Of a DNA stretch of 64,000 nt, positions 13,614 through 22,462 are shown one piece after another (position 1 is the first letter of the stretch; each line of letters opens with the position of its first letter). The notes beneath the pieces are model-generated. The model saw only the letters and a program-made list of their open reading frames with translations, was not told the origin of the DNA and ran no database searches. Source of the DNA: COE1 sp949066965 (lineage in GTDB: Bacteria; Bacillota; Clostridia; Lachnospirales; Lachnospiraceae); NCBI GenBank assembly GCA_949066965.1, contig CARTDA010000009.1:1-64000 (forward strand). Direction: 5' to 3'. The translations under genes were made by a program, and so were the position numbers.

Positions 13614-15317
13614 TTATTTCGGCAGCACAAACGAGCTCTTGAGGGACACGATTCTGTTGAATACAAGCGCGTCCGGCCTGGAATCCTTTGCGTCCACGTT
13701 AAAGAAGCCCTGTCTCACAAACTGGAAGCTGTCGTATGGCTTTGCGTCCTTGAGCGCCGGTTCCATGTAGCATTCCTTCAATACGGTGAGGGAATTGGGA
13801 TTCAGGTTCAGTGAGCCATCCTCGTTGTAGACGCCCTTCTCCTCGTCAATCAGGTTCTCATACAGCCGTACTTCCGCCTTTATTGCATAGGGCGCCGGAA
13901 CCCAGTGAATTGTCCCCTTTACTTTCCTGCCTGTAAAGCCGCTGCCCTGCTTCGTCTCAGGGTCATAGGTACAGTGTACGACAGTCACCTTGCCGTTTTC
14001 ATCCTTTTCATAGCTGACACACTTCACAAAATACGCGCTCATAAGCCGCACTTCATTCCCCGGAAACAGCCTGAAATACTTTTTGGGCGGATCCTCCATA
14101 AAATCATCCCTGTCGATGTACAGCTCCCTGCAAAATGGCACCTGTCTGGAACCAAGGGACTCATTTTCCAGATTGTTGGGCACCTCGAGGTACTCTGTCT
14201 CGCCCTCGGGATAGTTGTCAATCACCAGCTTCACGGGGTCAAGTGCTGCCATCATCCTGGGCTTTTTGAGCTTTAAGTCTTCACGAATGCAGTATTCGAG
14301 CATCGCGTAGTCCGTCGAGGAGTTTGCCTTGCTCACGCCGCAGAGCTCCACGAATTTCCGGATGGACTCCGGCGTGAAGCCGCGCCTTTTGAGTGCCGCG
14401 ATGGAAACCAGCCGCGGGTCGTCCCAGCCGTCAACGATGCCGTCCTGCACGAGCTTTTTAATATAGCGCTTTCCGGTCACTACATTCGTCAGGTACAGCT
14501 TCGCCTGCTCAATCTGCCTTGGCGGGTGCGGATATTCCAGCTCACTTACCACCCAGTCATACAGCGGTCTGTGGTCTTCAAACTCCAGCGTGCAGATGGA
14601 GTGCGTGATGCCCTCGATGGCATCCTCAATCGGATGTGCAAAATCATACATCGGATAGATGCACCACTTGTCGCCGGTGTTGTGGTGGGTCATATGTGCC
14701 ACTCGGTAGAGCACCGGATCCCTCATGTTCAGGTTGGGGGCCGTGATGTCAATGCACGCGCGGAGCACTTTCTCGCCGTCCGCATATTTTCCGTTCTTCA
14801 TCTCCTCAAACAGCCGCAGGTTCTCCTCCACGGAACGGCTTCTCGACGGGTCTTCCTTTCCCGGCTCCGTAAATGTCCCCCGGTACTCCTTAATCTGTTC
14901 TGCCGTCAGGTCGGACACATACGCCTTTCCTTTTTGAATCAGCTTCACCGCACACTCGTACATCTGGTCAAAATAGTCAGAGGCAAAGAACAGCCTGTCC
15001 TCCCAGTCCGCGCCGAGCCACTCGACATCCGCCTTGATGGACTCCACAAACTCGATGTCCTCCTTGGTCGGATTCGTGTCGTCGAAACGCATGTTAAACT
15101 TGCCGCCATACTCCTTTGCAAGCCCATAATTCACAAGGATTGCCTTGGCATGTCCGATGTGAAGATAACCGTTGGGCTCCGGCGGGAAGCGCGTGTGCAC
15201 CGTGTTGTATACGCCCTCTGCCAAGTCCTTGTCAATCAGCTGCTCGATAAAATTCCTCGAAACGACTTCCTTCTCATCCGCGGAAGCCGCCACTGTATTT
15301 TTTTCTGCGTCACTCAT
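13614..15317 (-). CDS. glnS: Glutaminyl-tRNA synthetase
   Basis: 567 residues, a class Ic synthetase charging tRNA-Gln directly with glutamine. The HIGH motif is in FPPEPNGYLHIGHAKAI (about 44-60) and the GlnRS-type DDTNPTKE follows. The second signature, normally MSKR, reads VVTGKRYIKKL here, keeping the Lys/Arg but not the Met-Ser. The C-terminal beta-barrel anticodon domain is complete. Start has GGAGG 9 nt upstream. No T-box leader is visible in the 132-bp gap to truA (15318-15449). Confidence 0.96.
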   Translation of the reverse strand: MSDAEKNTVAASADEKEVVSRNFIEQLIDKDLAEGVYNTVHTRFPPEPNGYLHIGHAKAILVNYGLAKEYGGKFNMRFDDTNPTKEDIEFVESIKADVEWLGADWEDRLFFASDYFDQMYECAVKLIQKGKAYVSDLTAEQIKEYRGTFTEPGKEDPSRSRSVEENLRLFEEMKNGKYADGEKVLRACIDITAPNLNMRDPVLYRVAHMTHHNTGDKWCIYPMYDFAHPIEDAIEGITHSICTLEFEDHRPLYDWVVSELEYPHPPRQIEQAKLYLTNVVTGKRYIKKLVQDGIVDGWDDPRLVSIAALKRRGFTPESIRKFVELCGVSKANSSTDYAMLEYCIREDLKLKKPRMMAALDPVKLVIDNYPEGETEYLEVPNNLENESLGSRQVPFCRELYIDRDDFMEDPPKKYFRLFPGNEVRLMSAYFVKCVSYEKDENGKVTVVHCTYDPETKQGSGFTGRKVKGTIHWVPAPYAIKAEVRLYENLIDEEKGVYNEDGSLNLNPNSLTVLKECYMEPALKDAKPYDSFQFVRQGFFNVDAKDSRPDALVFNRIVSLKSSFVLPK

Positions 15318-15449
15318 TTTCTAATCCTCCATTTTGTCAGTGTCTGCAAATTTGTCTGCCGTCACAGACCTGTCATGCAAAAATTCCAAATATCTCTTAT
15401 TGTAATAAATTGTCAGGGATTTGTAAAGATTTTTAATCCACAGGCACTG

Positions 15450-16193
15450 TCAGTACCGCACTTCCACCAGGCACAGACCTTTCGCCGGGACAAGCGCGCC
15501 TGCCAAATCCCTTGTGGCATCCTTTTCAAGAAGCGCTTCCACGGACGCAGGGCTTCTCTGCCCCAGCCCCACTTCAATCAAGGTTCCTGTGAGAATGCGA
15601 ACCATATGGTAGAGAAATCCGTCGCCGCTGTAGGTGATGACGACCTCACTGCCATCCCTGTCAATCAAAATCGAGTCAATCGTGCGCACGGTTGACTTTT
15701 TGCTCTTTTTATTGGATGTGAACGCCTTGAAATCATGCTTTCCGGTCAGATATGATGCCGCAGCCCGCATCGTGTCCAGATCAAGCGGTTCCGGCAGCGC
15801 ATACACATATCTGCGCGCAAAGACACAGGGAAGGGATGTGTTCCAGATGCGGTAGCGGTATGTCTTTCCCTTTGCGCCCAGCCTGCTGTGAAACCGCTCT
15901 GGCACCTCCTGTATCGTGACAACGCCGATGTCCTCCGGCAGATACTGGTTAATGTAGTCCATCACCTCCGCCGCGGACAGCTCTGTGCCAATCTTAAAAT
16001 TCGCCACCTGTCCAAGTGCGTGAACGCCCGCGTCCGTGCGCCCGGAGCCATCCACCTGCACGAAGTCAAGCCCTGTCATTTTCGCAAGGATTGCCTCGAG
16101 CTTTCCCTGTATTGTATTGCCCGTGGAATCCTGGCGCTGCCATCCCTGGTAGCGGGTGCCCTCGTACTGGATTGTTATCTTATAATTTGTCAT
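15450..16193 (-). CDS. truA: tRNA pseudouridine(38-40) synthase TruA
   Basis: 247 residues. The catalytic Asp is in GRTDAGVHALGQVANF; the opening NYKITIQYEGTRYQGWQRQ is typical. It isomerises uridines 38-40 of the anticodon stem-loop. I chose ATG 16193, which gives the usual N-terminus; a TTG three codons earlier lies closer to a GAGGAGG and is an alternative. It overlaps the end of the AI-2E gene by 14 nt, so it is translationally coupled to the engB/AI-2E operon. Confidence 0.94.
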   Translation of the reverse strand: MTNYKITIQYEGTRYQGWQRQDSTGNTIQGKLEAILAKMTGLDFVQVDGSGRTDAGVHALGQVANFKIGTELSAAEVMDYINQYLPEDIGVVTIQEVPERFHSRLGAKGKTYRYRIWNTSLPCVFARRYVYALPEPLDLDTMRAAASYLTGKHDFKAFTSNKKSKKSTVRTIDSILIDRDGSEVVITYSGDGFLYHMVRILTGTLIEVGLGQRSPASVEALLEKDATRDLAGALVPAKGLCLVEVRY

Positions 16194-17352
16194 CTTCGTC
16201 AATCTGCCTGATATCCTCCTCGCTCAGCTGTCTGAATCTGTTGATATTCCGCACCAGAATCTTCACACTATATTTCGGTGTATCAAAAAAACCGGCTTCA
16301 TTCATGTTTACGACAATAATTCCCAGCGGTACCGCAATAAGCATCCCGCCCACACCTGCAATCCGGTATCCGATAAACAGCAGAAACAGTGTGGGAATCG
16401 GCTCCATGCCGATTGATTCACCCATAATTTTAGGCTGTATCAGCTGGCGGAACAGCTGCCCTGCGCCCCAGATTATCAGAAATCCAATCGCCCTTAAATA
16501 ATTGCCGCCAATCACAGTCACAATCGCCCAGGGCACCAGCACAATCCCTGTTCCAAAAAAAGGCAGAAAATCCAAAAACGCCATGAGCAGCGCTATCAGA
16601 ATTCCATACCTGACCTTCATCACTGTAAGCCCCACAAGCAAAAGCACATACATCCATACCTCAATGCGGAACTGTGCCTTAAAATAGCCGCCAACTGCCT
16701 GTTTCAGGCTGGACGCAAACACCTCGTACTTGCGCATGATATTCTTTGGAAGATACCTGTTGAGAAATTTTGTACACCAGTCCCTGTCCGCAATGAAAAA
16801 ATAGGAAGACAGCATACACATGATAATTGATATAATGACGCTTGCTATGTTCCCCACCATGCTTCCCATTCCTTCAAATGAGCTGAATTTGAAACTTTTC
16901 GGCAAGTTTGTTATCATATCCCCTATCGTATTTCCAAGATTATTCAGTGCATCCGCAAGCTTAGGCGAACGCACACCGATATACTGGTTAATCCAGTCGC
17001 CAAGCCTGTCAAAATCCTGCTTCACGGTCTCCCACATCACAGGGATTTCCCCGATGAAGCCGGAAACCTGTCGCCAGAGAATGACACCCAGTCCATAGCC
17101 CATCGCTATCACCGCCGCAATAACCACAACAATCACAACAACAGTTCCTGCTTTCCGCCTTATTTTTAATTTTCGTTCCAGCAGGACGACAAGGGGATTT
17201 GCAATGCACGATATAACCCATCCAATGATAAACGGCATAAAAAAGAAAAACAGTCTTGGCACAAGAAAAACGCAAAGCAGCAAAATGACCAGAGAAATCA
17301 GTATATTTACGACAGGCTTCACATTTTCCCTAATTTCGTTCTTCCCCTCCAT
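16180..17352 (-). CDS. AI-2E/TqsA-family transporter
   Basis: 390 residues with about eight hydrophobic segments: a pair near the N-terminus, one after the basic LLERKLKIRRKAG loop, and a dense C-terminal set (MYVLLLVGLTVMKVRYGI ... FLDFLPFFGTG). This is the PF01594 topology. Family members include AI-2 exporters and Na+/H+ antiporters; most Firmicutes members have unknown cargo. Start is 2 bp after the engB stop, with GGAGAAAG 7-9 nt upstream. Confidence 0.85.
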   Translation of the reverse strand: MEGKNEIRENVKPVVNILISLVILLLCVFLVPRLFFFFMPFIIGWVISCIANPLVVLLERKLKIRRKAGTVVVIVVVIAAVIAMGYGLGVILWRQVSGFIGEIPVMWETVKQDFDRLGDWINQYIGVRSPKLADALNNLGNTIGDMITNLPKSFKFSSFEGMGSMVGNIASVIISIIMCMLSSYFFIADRDWCTKFLNRYLPKNIMRKYEVFASSLKQAVGGYFKAQFRIEVWMYVLLLVGLTVMKVRYGILIALLMAFLDFLPFFGTGIVLVPWAIVTVIGGNYLRAIGFLIIWGAGQLFRQLIQPKIMGESIGMEPIPTLFLLFIGYRIAGVGGMLIAVPLGIIVVNMNEAGFFDTPKYSVKILVRNINRFRQLSEEDIRQIDEDDKL

Positions 17353-17354
17353 AA

Positions 17355-17957
17355 TCAGCTTTCTCCTTCTGATTGTTCCAGAATCCTGTCAATCATTTCA
17401 TAAATTTCATCCCGCCCCTGCCTGGTCTGGGCTGAAAACGGTATCACAGCCGTCTCTTTGTCCACGCCAAGTCCCTGCCGGACTGCCTTTACCTGTTTTT
17501 GCAACTGGCTGCGGTTTATCTTGTCTGCCTTCGTCGCTATAACAATCGGCTGGAAACCATTTGCGCAGATCCAGTCATACATCAGCTTGTCATTTGCGGA
17601 CGGGTCGTGCCGGATGTCAATCAGCAGAAACACCGCCCGCAGCACATTCGACTGGCGGAGATATTTCTCCACCATTTTTCCCCACTTTTCCTTTTCCTCC
17701 CGGCTGACTTTTGCATAACCGTATCCAGGAAGGTCGACAAAATACAATTCCTGATTGATATTGTAAAAATTGATAGTCTGCGTCTTGCCCGGCTGTGCGC
17801 TGGTCCGCGCAAGCGATTTGCGGTTCATCAGCGCATTGATAAGCGAGGATTTCCCCACATTGCTCTTCCCGGCAAACGCAATCTCCGGCATCTCATTCTG
17901 CGGTATTTTGCTGGTTACCCCTATTACCGTCTCTAAACTTACATTTTTTATAACCAT
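17355..17957 (-). CDS. engB: Ribosome biogenesis GTPase EngB/YsxC
   Basis: 200 residues, a TRAFAC GTPase. G1 is AGKSNVGKSSL, G2/G3 DLPGYGYAKVS, G4 TKADK, and a C-terminal SAQTRQG takes the G5 place. Members assist 50S subunit assembly. Nine bp after lon, in the usual tig-clpX-lon-engB neighbourhood. Confidence 0.95.
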   Translation of the reverse strand: MVIKNVSLETVIGVTSKIPQNEMPEIAFAGKSNVGKSSLINALMNRKSLARTSAQPGKTQTINFYNINQELYFVDLPGYGYAKVSREEKEKWGKMVEKYLRQSNVLRAVFLLIDIRHDPSANDKLMYDWICANGFQPIVIATKADKINRSQLQKQVKAVRQGLGVDKETAVIPFSAQTRQGRDEIYEMIDRILEQSEGES

Positions 17958-17966
17958 TTACTTCTC

Positions 17967-20360
17967 CTACTTTTTGGCCGCTGTCGCTCTAGTGGTTTTC
18001 GTGGTTTTAATTTCCCGCGTAAAAGCAAGCGGTATGACATCATCCATGGAACCCACAAAGCAGATATCCATGCCTGACTTTATCTCTTCTGAAATTTCGG
18101 CAACATCCTTATCATTCTTCTCAGGCACCAAAACCGTAGTTATACCCGCCGTCTTTGCTGCCAGAAGCTTTTCTTTCAGACCGCCTATGGGAAGCACCCT
18201 TCCCCGCAGTGTAATCTCACCAGTCATTGCCACCTTTGCTTTTACCGGAGTATCTGTGATTGCCGAGAGCACCGCTGTTGCCATCGTTATGCCCGCGGAC
18301 GGTCCATCCTTTGGGACGGCTCCCTCCGGAATATGGATATGGAAATCATTCTCCTTAAAATATTTGGAATCAATCTTATACCTGGGCGCAATTGACCGGA
18401 TATAACTGATACCCGCCATCGCAGACTCCTTCATCACCTCGCCAAGCTTGCCTGTCAGTTCTATCTCACCCTTGCCTGGCATGACATTAACTTCTATCTG
18501 GAGGGTGTCCCCGCCTACGCTTGTCCACGCAAGCCCCCTGACAATTCCCACATCGTCCTTCTCATTTGCCATGTCCACACTGTAGCTGGGTTTCCCGAGA
18601 TATTTTCCCAGTTTCTGGCTGTTGACCTTGATGCATTTGTCCGGTGCCTGCTTTTTGCCTTTTCCGGTTCTTTCCTTCAGAATCTCAAGCGCCGCCTTCC
18701 TGCAGACGGTTCCGAGCTTTCTCTCAAGGTTGCGGACGCCCGCTTCCCTTGTATACTTGTTGATAATTTCCTTTATCGCATTGTCGCTGATGGTCAGCTG
18801 CGTTTCGGACAGACCGTTTTTGCGCCGCTGCTTCTCCCACAGATGCTCCTTTGCGATATGAAATTTTTCATTTGCAGTATAGCTTGTGACTTCAATAATA
18901 TCCATGCGGTCCAGAAGCGGTCTCGGAATATTTCCGGCATCATTTGCCGTCGCTATAAAAAGCACCTTTGACAAATCAAGCGGCAGTTCCACATAATGAT
19001 CCCTGAAATGGCAGTTCTGCTCCGGGTCCAGCACCTCCAGGAGCGCCGAGGATGTATCGCCCTTGTAGTCACTGCTCACCTTGTCTATCTCGTCAAACAG
19101 CATCAGCGGATTACATACCCCTGCCTGTTTTAAGCCGTTTGCAATCCGCCCCGGCATCGCCCCGACATAAGTCTTGCGATGTCCCCTGATTTCCGCCTCG
19201 TCACGCACACCGCCAAGGCATATCCGGACATACTTCTTATTTAACGCCTCGGCTATGGACTTCGCAATGGATGTCTTTCCTGTTCCCGGAGGACCTACCA
19301 GGCATAAAATCGGTACCTCCCCTTTGCTGGTCAGACACCGAACCGCCAGATATTCAACTATCCGCTCCTTTACCTTCTCAAGCCCGTAATGGTCTCTCTC
19401 CAGAATCGCCTCGGCCCTGTTGATATCGTTGTTATCCTTTGATGCCTTATTCCATGGGAGTTCCAAAAGCGTCTCAATGTATCCCCGCTCCACTGCACTC
19501 TCCGAGCTTGAACCCATCACTGCCTTAAACCGCGCGATTTCTTTCTTTATCTTTTCTTTTACCTCTGCATCCGCTTTCAGCTTGGCGAGGGACTCCTCAA
19601 AATGCTTCACGTCGGAATACTGGTTATTATCCCCCAGTTCCTCCTGTATAAATTCAAGCTGTTCATGCAGGATATAATCCCTCTGGTTCTTGTCAATCCG
19701 CTCCTTCACTTTCACAGCCAGCTGCGTGCGGATTGATGCAATCTGCGCCTCGTCCAGGATTAGCGTAATCAGCTCCCTGCACTGCTCATCAAGGTCTTCT
19801 ATTTCCAGTATCTGCTGCTTCTGCTCATATGTAAGCGGAATATTTATCATAATCTGATTCATCAGAAGCGGCAGATGAATCTCCTCTTCCTCAAAAAGCC
19901 TGCCAAGACCCTTTCCAATCTTTGGAAAAAAGCGTACATAAGTGTCCAGCACCTCTTTCAGCGTGCGAATCAGTGCTTCCTTCTCAAATGGGTCTATCTG
20001 ATCCTCCTCATCCTTGATTTCCTCGTATGACGCACTAAAATACTGTCCTTCATTATCATTAAGCTCCACGATGCGCACCCTGGCAACACCTTCAACCATA
20101 ATCCTTTCAGCGTGATTCGGGAGCTTCGTTACCTGCTTGATATCTGCCAGTGTACATACTTTATATAAAGAATGAATATCCGGTTTTTCGTCATCCGGGT
20201 TCATCTGTGGTACAAGCAGCACCTTTTGCTTCCCATTCAGCGCCTGCTCAACTGCCTTTACCGACATTTCCCTGCTCAAGTCAAAATGTATAATCATATT
20301 TGGCACCACTGTAAGCCCTCTTAACGCTATCAATGGCAATGCTGCTGTTGTCTGATCCAT
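17967..20360 (-). CDS. lon: ATP-dependent protease La (Lon)
   Basis: 797 residues: N-terminal substrate-recognition domain (about 8-200), coiled helical linker, AAA+ module with Walker A GPPGTGKTS near 353 and LFDEIDK as Walker B, and the serine protease domain with PKDGPSAG (catalytic Ser near 685) and the partner Lys about 43 residues on. Complete. The C-terminus ends in a Lys/Thr/Ala-rich tail. It is separated from clpX by a terminator (20376-20406) and so probably has its own promoter. Confidence 0.96.
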   Translation of the reverse strand: MDQTTAALPLIALRGLTVVPNMIIHFDLSREMSVKAVEQALNGKQKVLLVPQMNPDDEKPDIHSLYKVCTLADIKQVTKLPNHAERIMVEGVARVRIVELNDNEGQYFSASYEEIKDEEDQIDPFEKEALIRTLKEVLDTYVRFFPKIGKGLGRLFEEEEIHLPLLMNQIMINIPLTYEQKQQILEIEDLDEQCRELITLILDEAQIASIRTQLAVKVKERIDKNQRDYILHEQLEFIQEELGDNNQYSDVKHFEESLAKLKADAEVKEKIKKEIARFKAVMGSSSESAVERGYIETLLELPWNKASKDNNDINRAEAILERDHYGLEKVKERIVEYLAVRCLTSKGEVPILCLVGPPGTGKTSIAKSIAEALNKKYVRICLGGVRDEAEIRGHRKTYVGAMPGRIANGLKQAGVCNPLMLFDEIDKVSSDYKGDTSSALLEVLDPEQNCHFRDHYVELPLDLSKVLFIATANDAGNIPRPLLDRMDIIEVTSYTANEKFHIAKEHLWEKQRRKNGLSETQLTISDNAIKEIINKYTREAGVRNLERKLGTVCRKAALEILKERTGKGKKQAPDKCIKVNSQKLGKYLGKPSYSVDMANEKDDVGIVRGLAWTSVGGDTLQIEVNVMPGKGEIELTGKLGEVMKESAMAGISYIRSIAPRYKIDSKYFKENDFHIHIPEGAVPKDGPSAGITMATAVLSAITDTPVKAKVAMTGEITLRGRVLPIGGLKEKLLAAKTAGITTVLVPEKNDKDVAEISEEIKSGMDICFVGSMDDVIPLAFTREIKTTKTTRATAAKK

Positions 20361-20375
20361 CTATTAATCCTCTCT

Positions 20376-20406
20376 AAAAAACGCCACCTTTATATAAAAG
20401 GCGGCG
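20376..20406 (-). terminator. Terminator of the clpP-clpX unit
   Basis: On the minus strand GCCGCCTT-TTATATA-AAGGTGGC followed by TTTTTT, between the clpX stop and the lon start. Confidence 0.85.
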
Positions 20407-20427
20407 TCCTGCTATCTATCCATTTAC

Positions 20428-21696
20428 TTATCTCGCCTTTTTCTCCCGCTCGGTACGTACTGCTTCACGATGTACTATGAAAGGCTGGCTTGTTCCTTCT
20501 ACGGATTCCTTCGTGATAACACAGCTTTCAATCGTGTCATCCGAGGGTATCTCATACATTACATCCATCATTATTTTCTCCATGATGGAGCGCAGACCTC
20601 TTGCTCCCGTCTTTCTCTCAAGCGCTTTCTCCGCTATCGCTTCTATGGCGTCGGGTTCAAAAGCAAGCCTGACATCATCAAACTCAAAAAGCTTCTGGTA
20701 CTGCTTGATAAGAGCACTTTTTGGCTCCTTCAGGATTCTTACAAGAGCATCCTTGTCAAGTCCTTCCAGTGATACATTGATGGGAACACGCCCTACAAAT
20801 TCGGGGATAAGACCATACTTTGTCAAGTCCTGCGGTGTAACCTCCTTGAAGACTGCACCGATATCCCTTGTGGTCTTCTCGACAATATCCTTGTTAAATC
20901 CGATTGACTTGCGGTCAAGCCTGTTCTCCACAATCTTGTCCAGACCATCAAAGGCACCGCCACAGATAAATAATATATTGGTGGTATCTATCTGTATCAG
21001 TTCCTGATGCGGATGCTTCCTTCCCCCCTGTGGCGGTACGCTTGCCACGGTACCCTCCACAATCTTTAAGAGCGCCTGCTGCACACCTTCGCCGGAGACA
21101 TCCCTGGTAATGGAAACATTCTCACTTTTTTTGGTTATCTTATCAATTTCGTCAATGTATATAATACCGTACTGGGCACGCTCAATATCGTAATCCGCCG
21201 CCTGAATAAGTTTCAAAAGAATATTCTCAACATCCTCGCCCACATAGCCTGCTTCCGTGAGCGTCGTCGCATCTGCAATCGCAAACGGAACATTGATAAT
21301 TTTGGCAAGTGTCTGCGCCAGATAAGTTTTTCCGGAACCGGTCGGTCCAATCATTATAATATTGCTCTTTTGCAGCTCTACATCCAAATCTTTCTCAGCC
21401 ATCACGCGCTTATAGTGATTGTATACGGCTACAGATAGTACTTTTTTTGCCTCCTCCTGACCAATTACATACTCGTCAAGAAATTCCTTAATTTCCACAG
21501 GCTTCAAGAGGTTTATGTCGATGCCGCCCTCGATCTGCTCATCTTCGTATTCCTCCTCTATAATGTCTGCACAGATGTCTACACACTCATCACAGATATA
21601 AACACCGGACGGACCTGCTATCAGCTTTCTGACCTGATCCTGTGTTTTGTTACAGAAAGAACATCTTACCTTTCCCTCGACGCTTTTCCCCGCCAT
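20428..21696 (-). CDS. clpX: ATP-dependent Clp protease ATP-binding subunit ClpX
   Basis: 422 residues. The N-terminal zinc-binding domain has Cys12, Cys15, Cys35 and Cys38; the AAA+ domain has GPTGSGKTYLAQ and IIYIDEIDKI. It unfolds tagged substrates and feeds them to ClpP. It follows clpP by 35 bp. Confidence 0.97.
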   Translation of the reverse strand: MAGKSVEGKVRCSFCNKTQDQVRKLIAGPSGVYICDECVDICADIIEEEYEDEQIEGGIDINLLKPVEIKEFLDEYVIGQEEAKKVLSVAVYNHYKRVMAEKDLDVELQKSNIIMIGPTGSGKTYLAQTLAKIINVPFAIADATTLTEAGYVGEDVENILLKLIQAADYDIERAQYGIIYIDEIDKITKKSENVSITRDVSGEGVQQALLKIVEGTVASVPPQGGRKHPHQELIQIDTTNILFICGGAFDGLDKIVENRLDRKSIGFNKDIVEKTTRDIGAVFKEVTPQDLTKYGLIPEFVGRVPINVSLEGLDKDALVRILKEPKSALIKQYQKLFEFDDVRLAFEPDAIEAIAEKALERKTGARGLRSIMEKIMMDVMYEIPSDDTIESCVITKESVEGTSQPFIVHREAVRTEREKKAR

Positions 21697-21731
21697 TCCT
21701 TTTCTCCCTTACTCATAATACAATTCTCAAC

Positions 21732-22334
21732 TTATTTATCCTCTGACACGTCAGCCCTGTCTGTGATAACCCGGTCTATCAGACCATACTGCATGGCTTC
21801 TTCCGCCGATTTCCAGTTGTCACGCTCAGTATCTGCCGCAATCACCTCATACGGCTGCCCACAGTTCTGCGCCAGAATGCTGTTCAGTTTCTGTTTGGTA
21901 CGCAGGATATGCTTTGCCGCGATTTCAATCTCCGTCGCCTGTCCCTGCGCCCCGCCGAGCGGCTGGTGAATCATGATTTCCGCATTTGGAAGGGCAAGCC
22001 GCTTCCCTTTTGTGCCGCCTGCGAGCAAAAATGCACCCATGCTTGCAGCCATTCCGATACAGATGGTAGACACATCACACTTAATATAGCGCATGGTGTC
22101 ATAGATTGCCATTCCCGCCGTGACCGAGCCCCCCGGACTGTTGATATAAAGCTGGACATCCTTTTCCGGATCCTCCGCCTCCAAAAATAATAGCTGCGCC
22201 ACTGTCAGGCTTGCTGTCGTCTCATTTACTTCCTCGCCAAGGAAAATGATACGCTCCTTTAACAATCTTGAATAAATATCATACGAACGCTCTCCACGAC
22301 TTGTTTGTTCAATGACATATGGTACTAAACTCAT
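21732..22334 (-). CDS. clpP: ATP-dependent Clp protease proteolytic subunit ClpP
   Basis: 200 residues. The catalytic triad is visible: Ser98 in GMAASMGAF, His123 in MIHQPLGGAQG and an Asp near 172. The ATG at 22334 (MSLVPYVIEQ) has GGAGGG 6 nt upstream and matches the usual ClpP start; the frame extends to 22391 but without support. Forms the tetradecameric peptidase that ClpX docks on. Confidence 0.97.
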   Translation of the reverse strand: MSLVPYVIEQTSRGERSYDIYSRLLKERIIFLGEEVNETTASLTVAQLLFLEAEDPEKDVQLYINSPGGSVTAGMAIYDTMRYIKCDVSTICIGMAASMGAFLLAGGTKGKRLALPNAEIMIHQPLGGAQGQATEIEIAAKHILRTKQKLNSILAQNCGQPYEVIAADTERDNWKSAEEAMQYGLIDRVITDRADVSEDK

Positions 22335-22405
22335 GGCTTTCCCTCCGATTTTCACATGATACTGAAATATCAAACCATATATTCTTTTCATTCAGTATAA
22401 CGCAA

Positions 22406-22444
22406 ATATAATAATTGTGCAAATAAACGGCACAATTATTATAT
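22406..22444. terminator. 15-bp perfect hairpin between tig and clpP
   Basis: ATATAATAATTGTGC (22406-22420) pairs perfectly with GCACAATTATTATAT (22430-22444). On the minus strand it follows the tig stop but has only a short T-tract; a longer T-run is on the plus strand. It may attenuate transcription from tig into clpP rather than end it. Confidence 0.6.
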
Positions 22445-22462
22445 TTTTTTAATATTTAGAAT

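Noticed and set aside
15318..15449. Possible T-box leader before glnS
   Set aside because: This gap lies downstream of truA and carries no T-box consensus or long stem I; glnS starts at 15317 with only 132 bp before it.
14526..15695. 389-codon plus-strand frame
   Set aside because: Lies wholly antisense to glnS and truA, whose protein motifs are unmistakable; no ribosome binding site.
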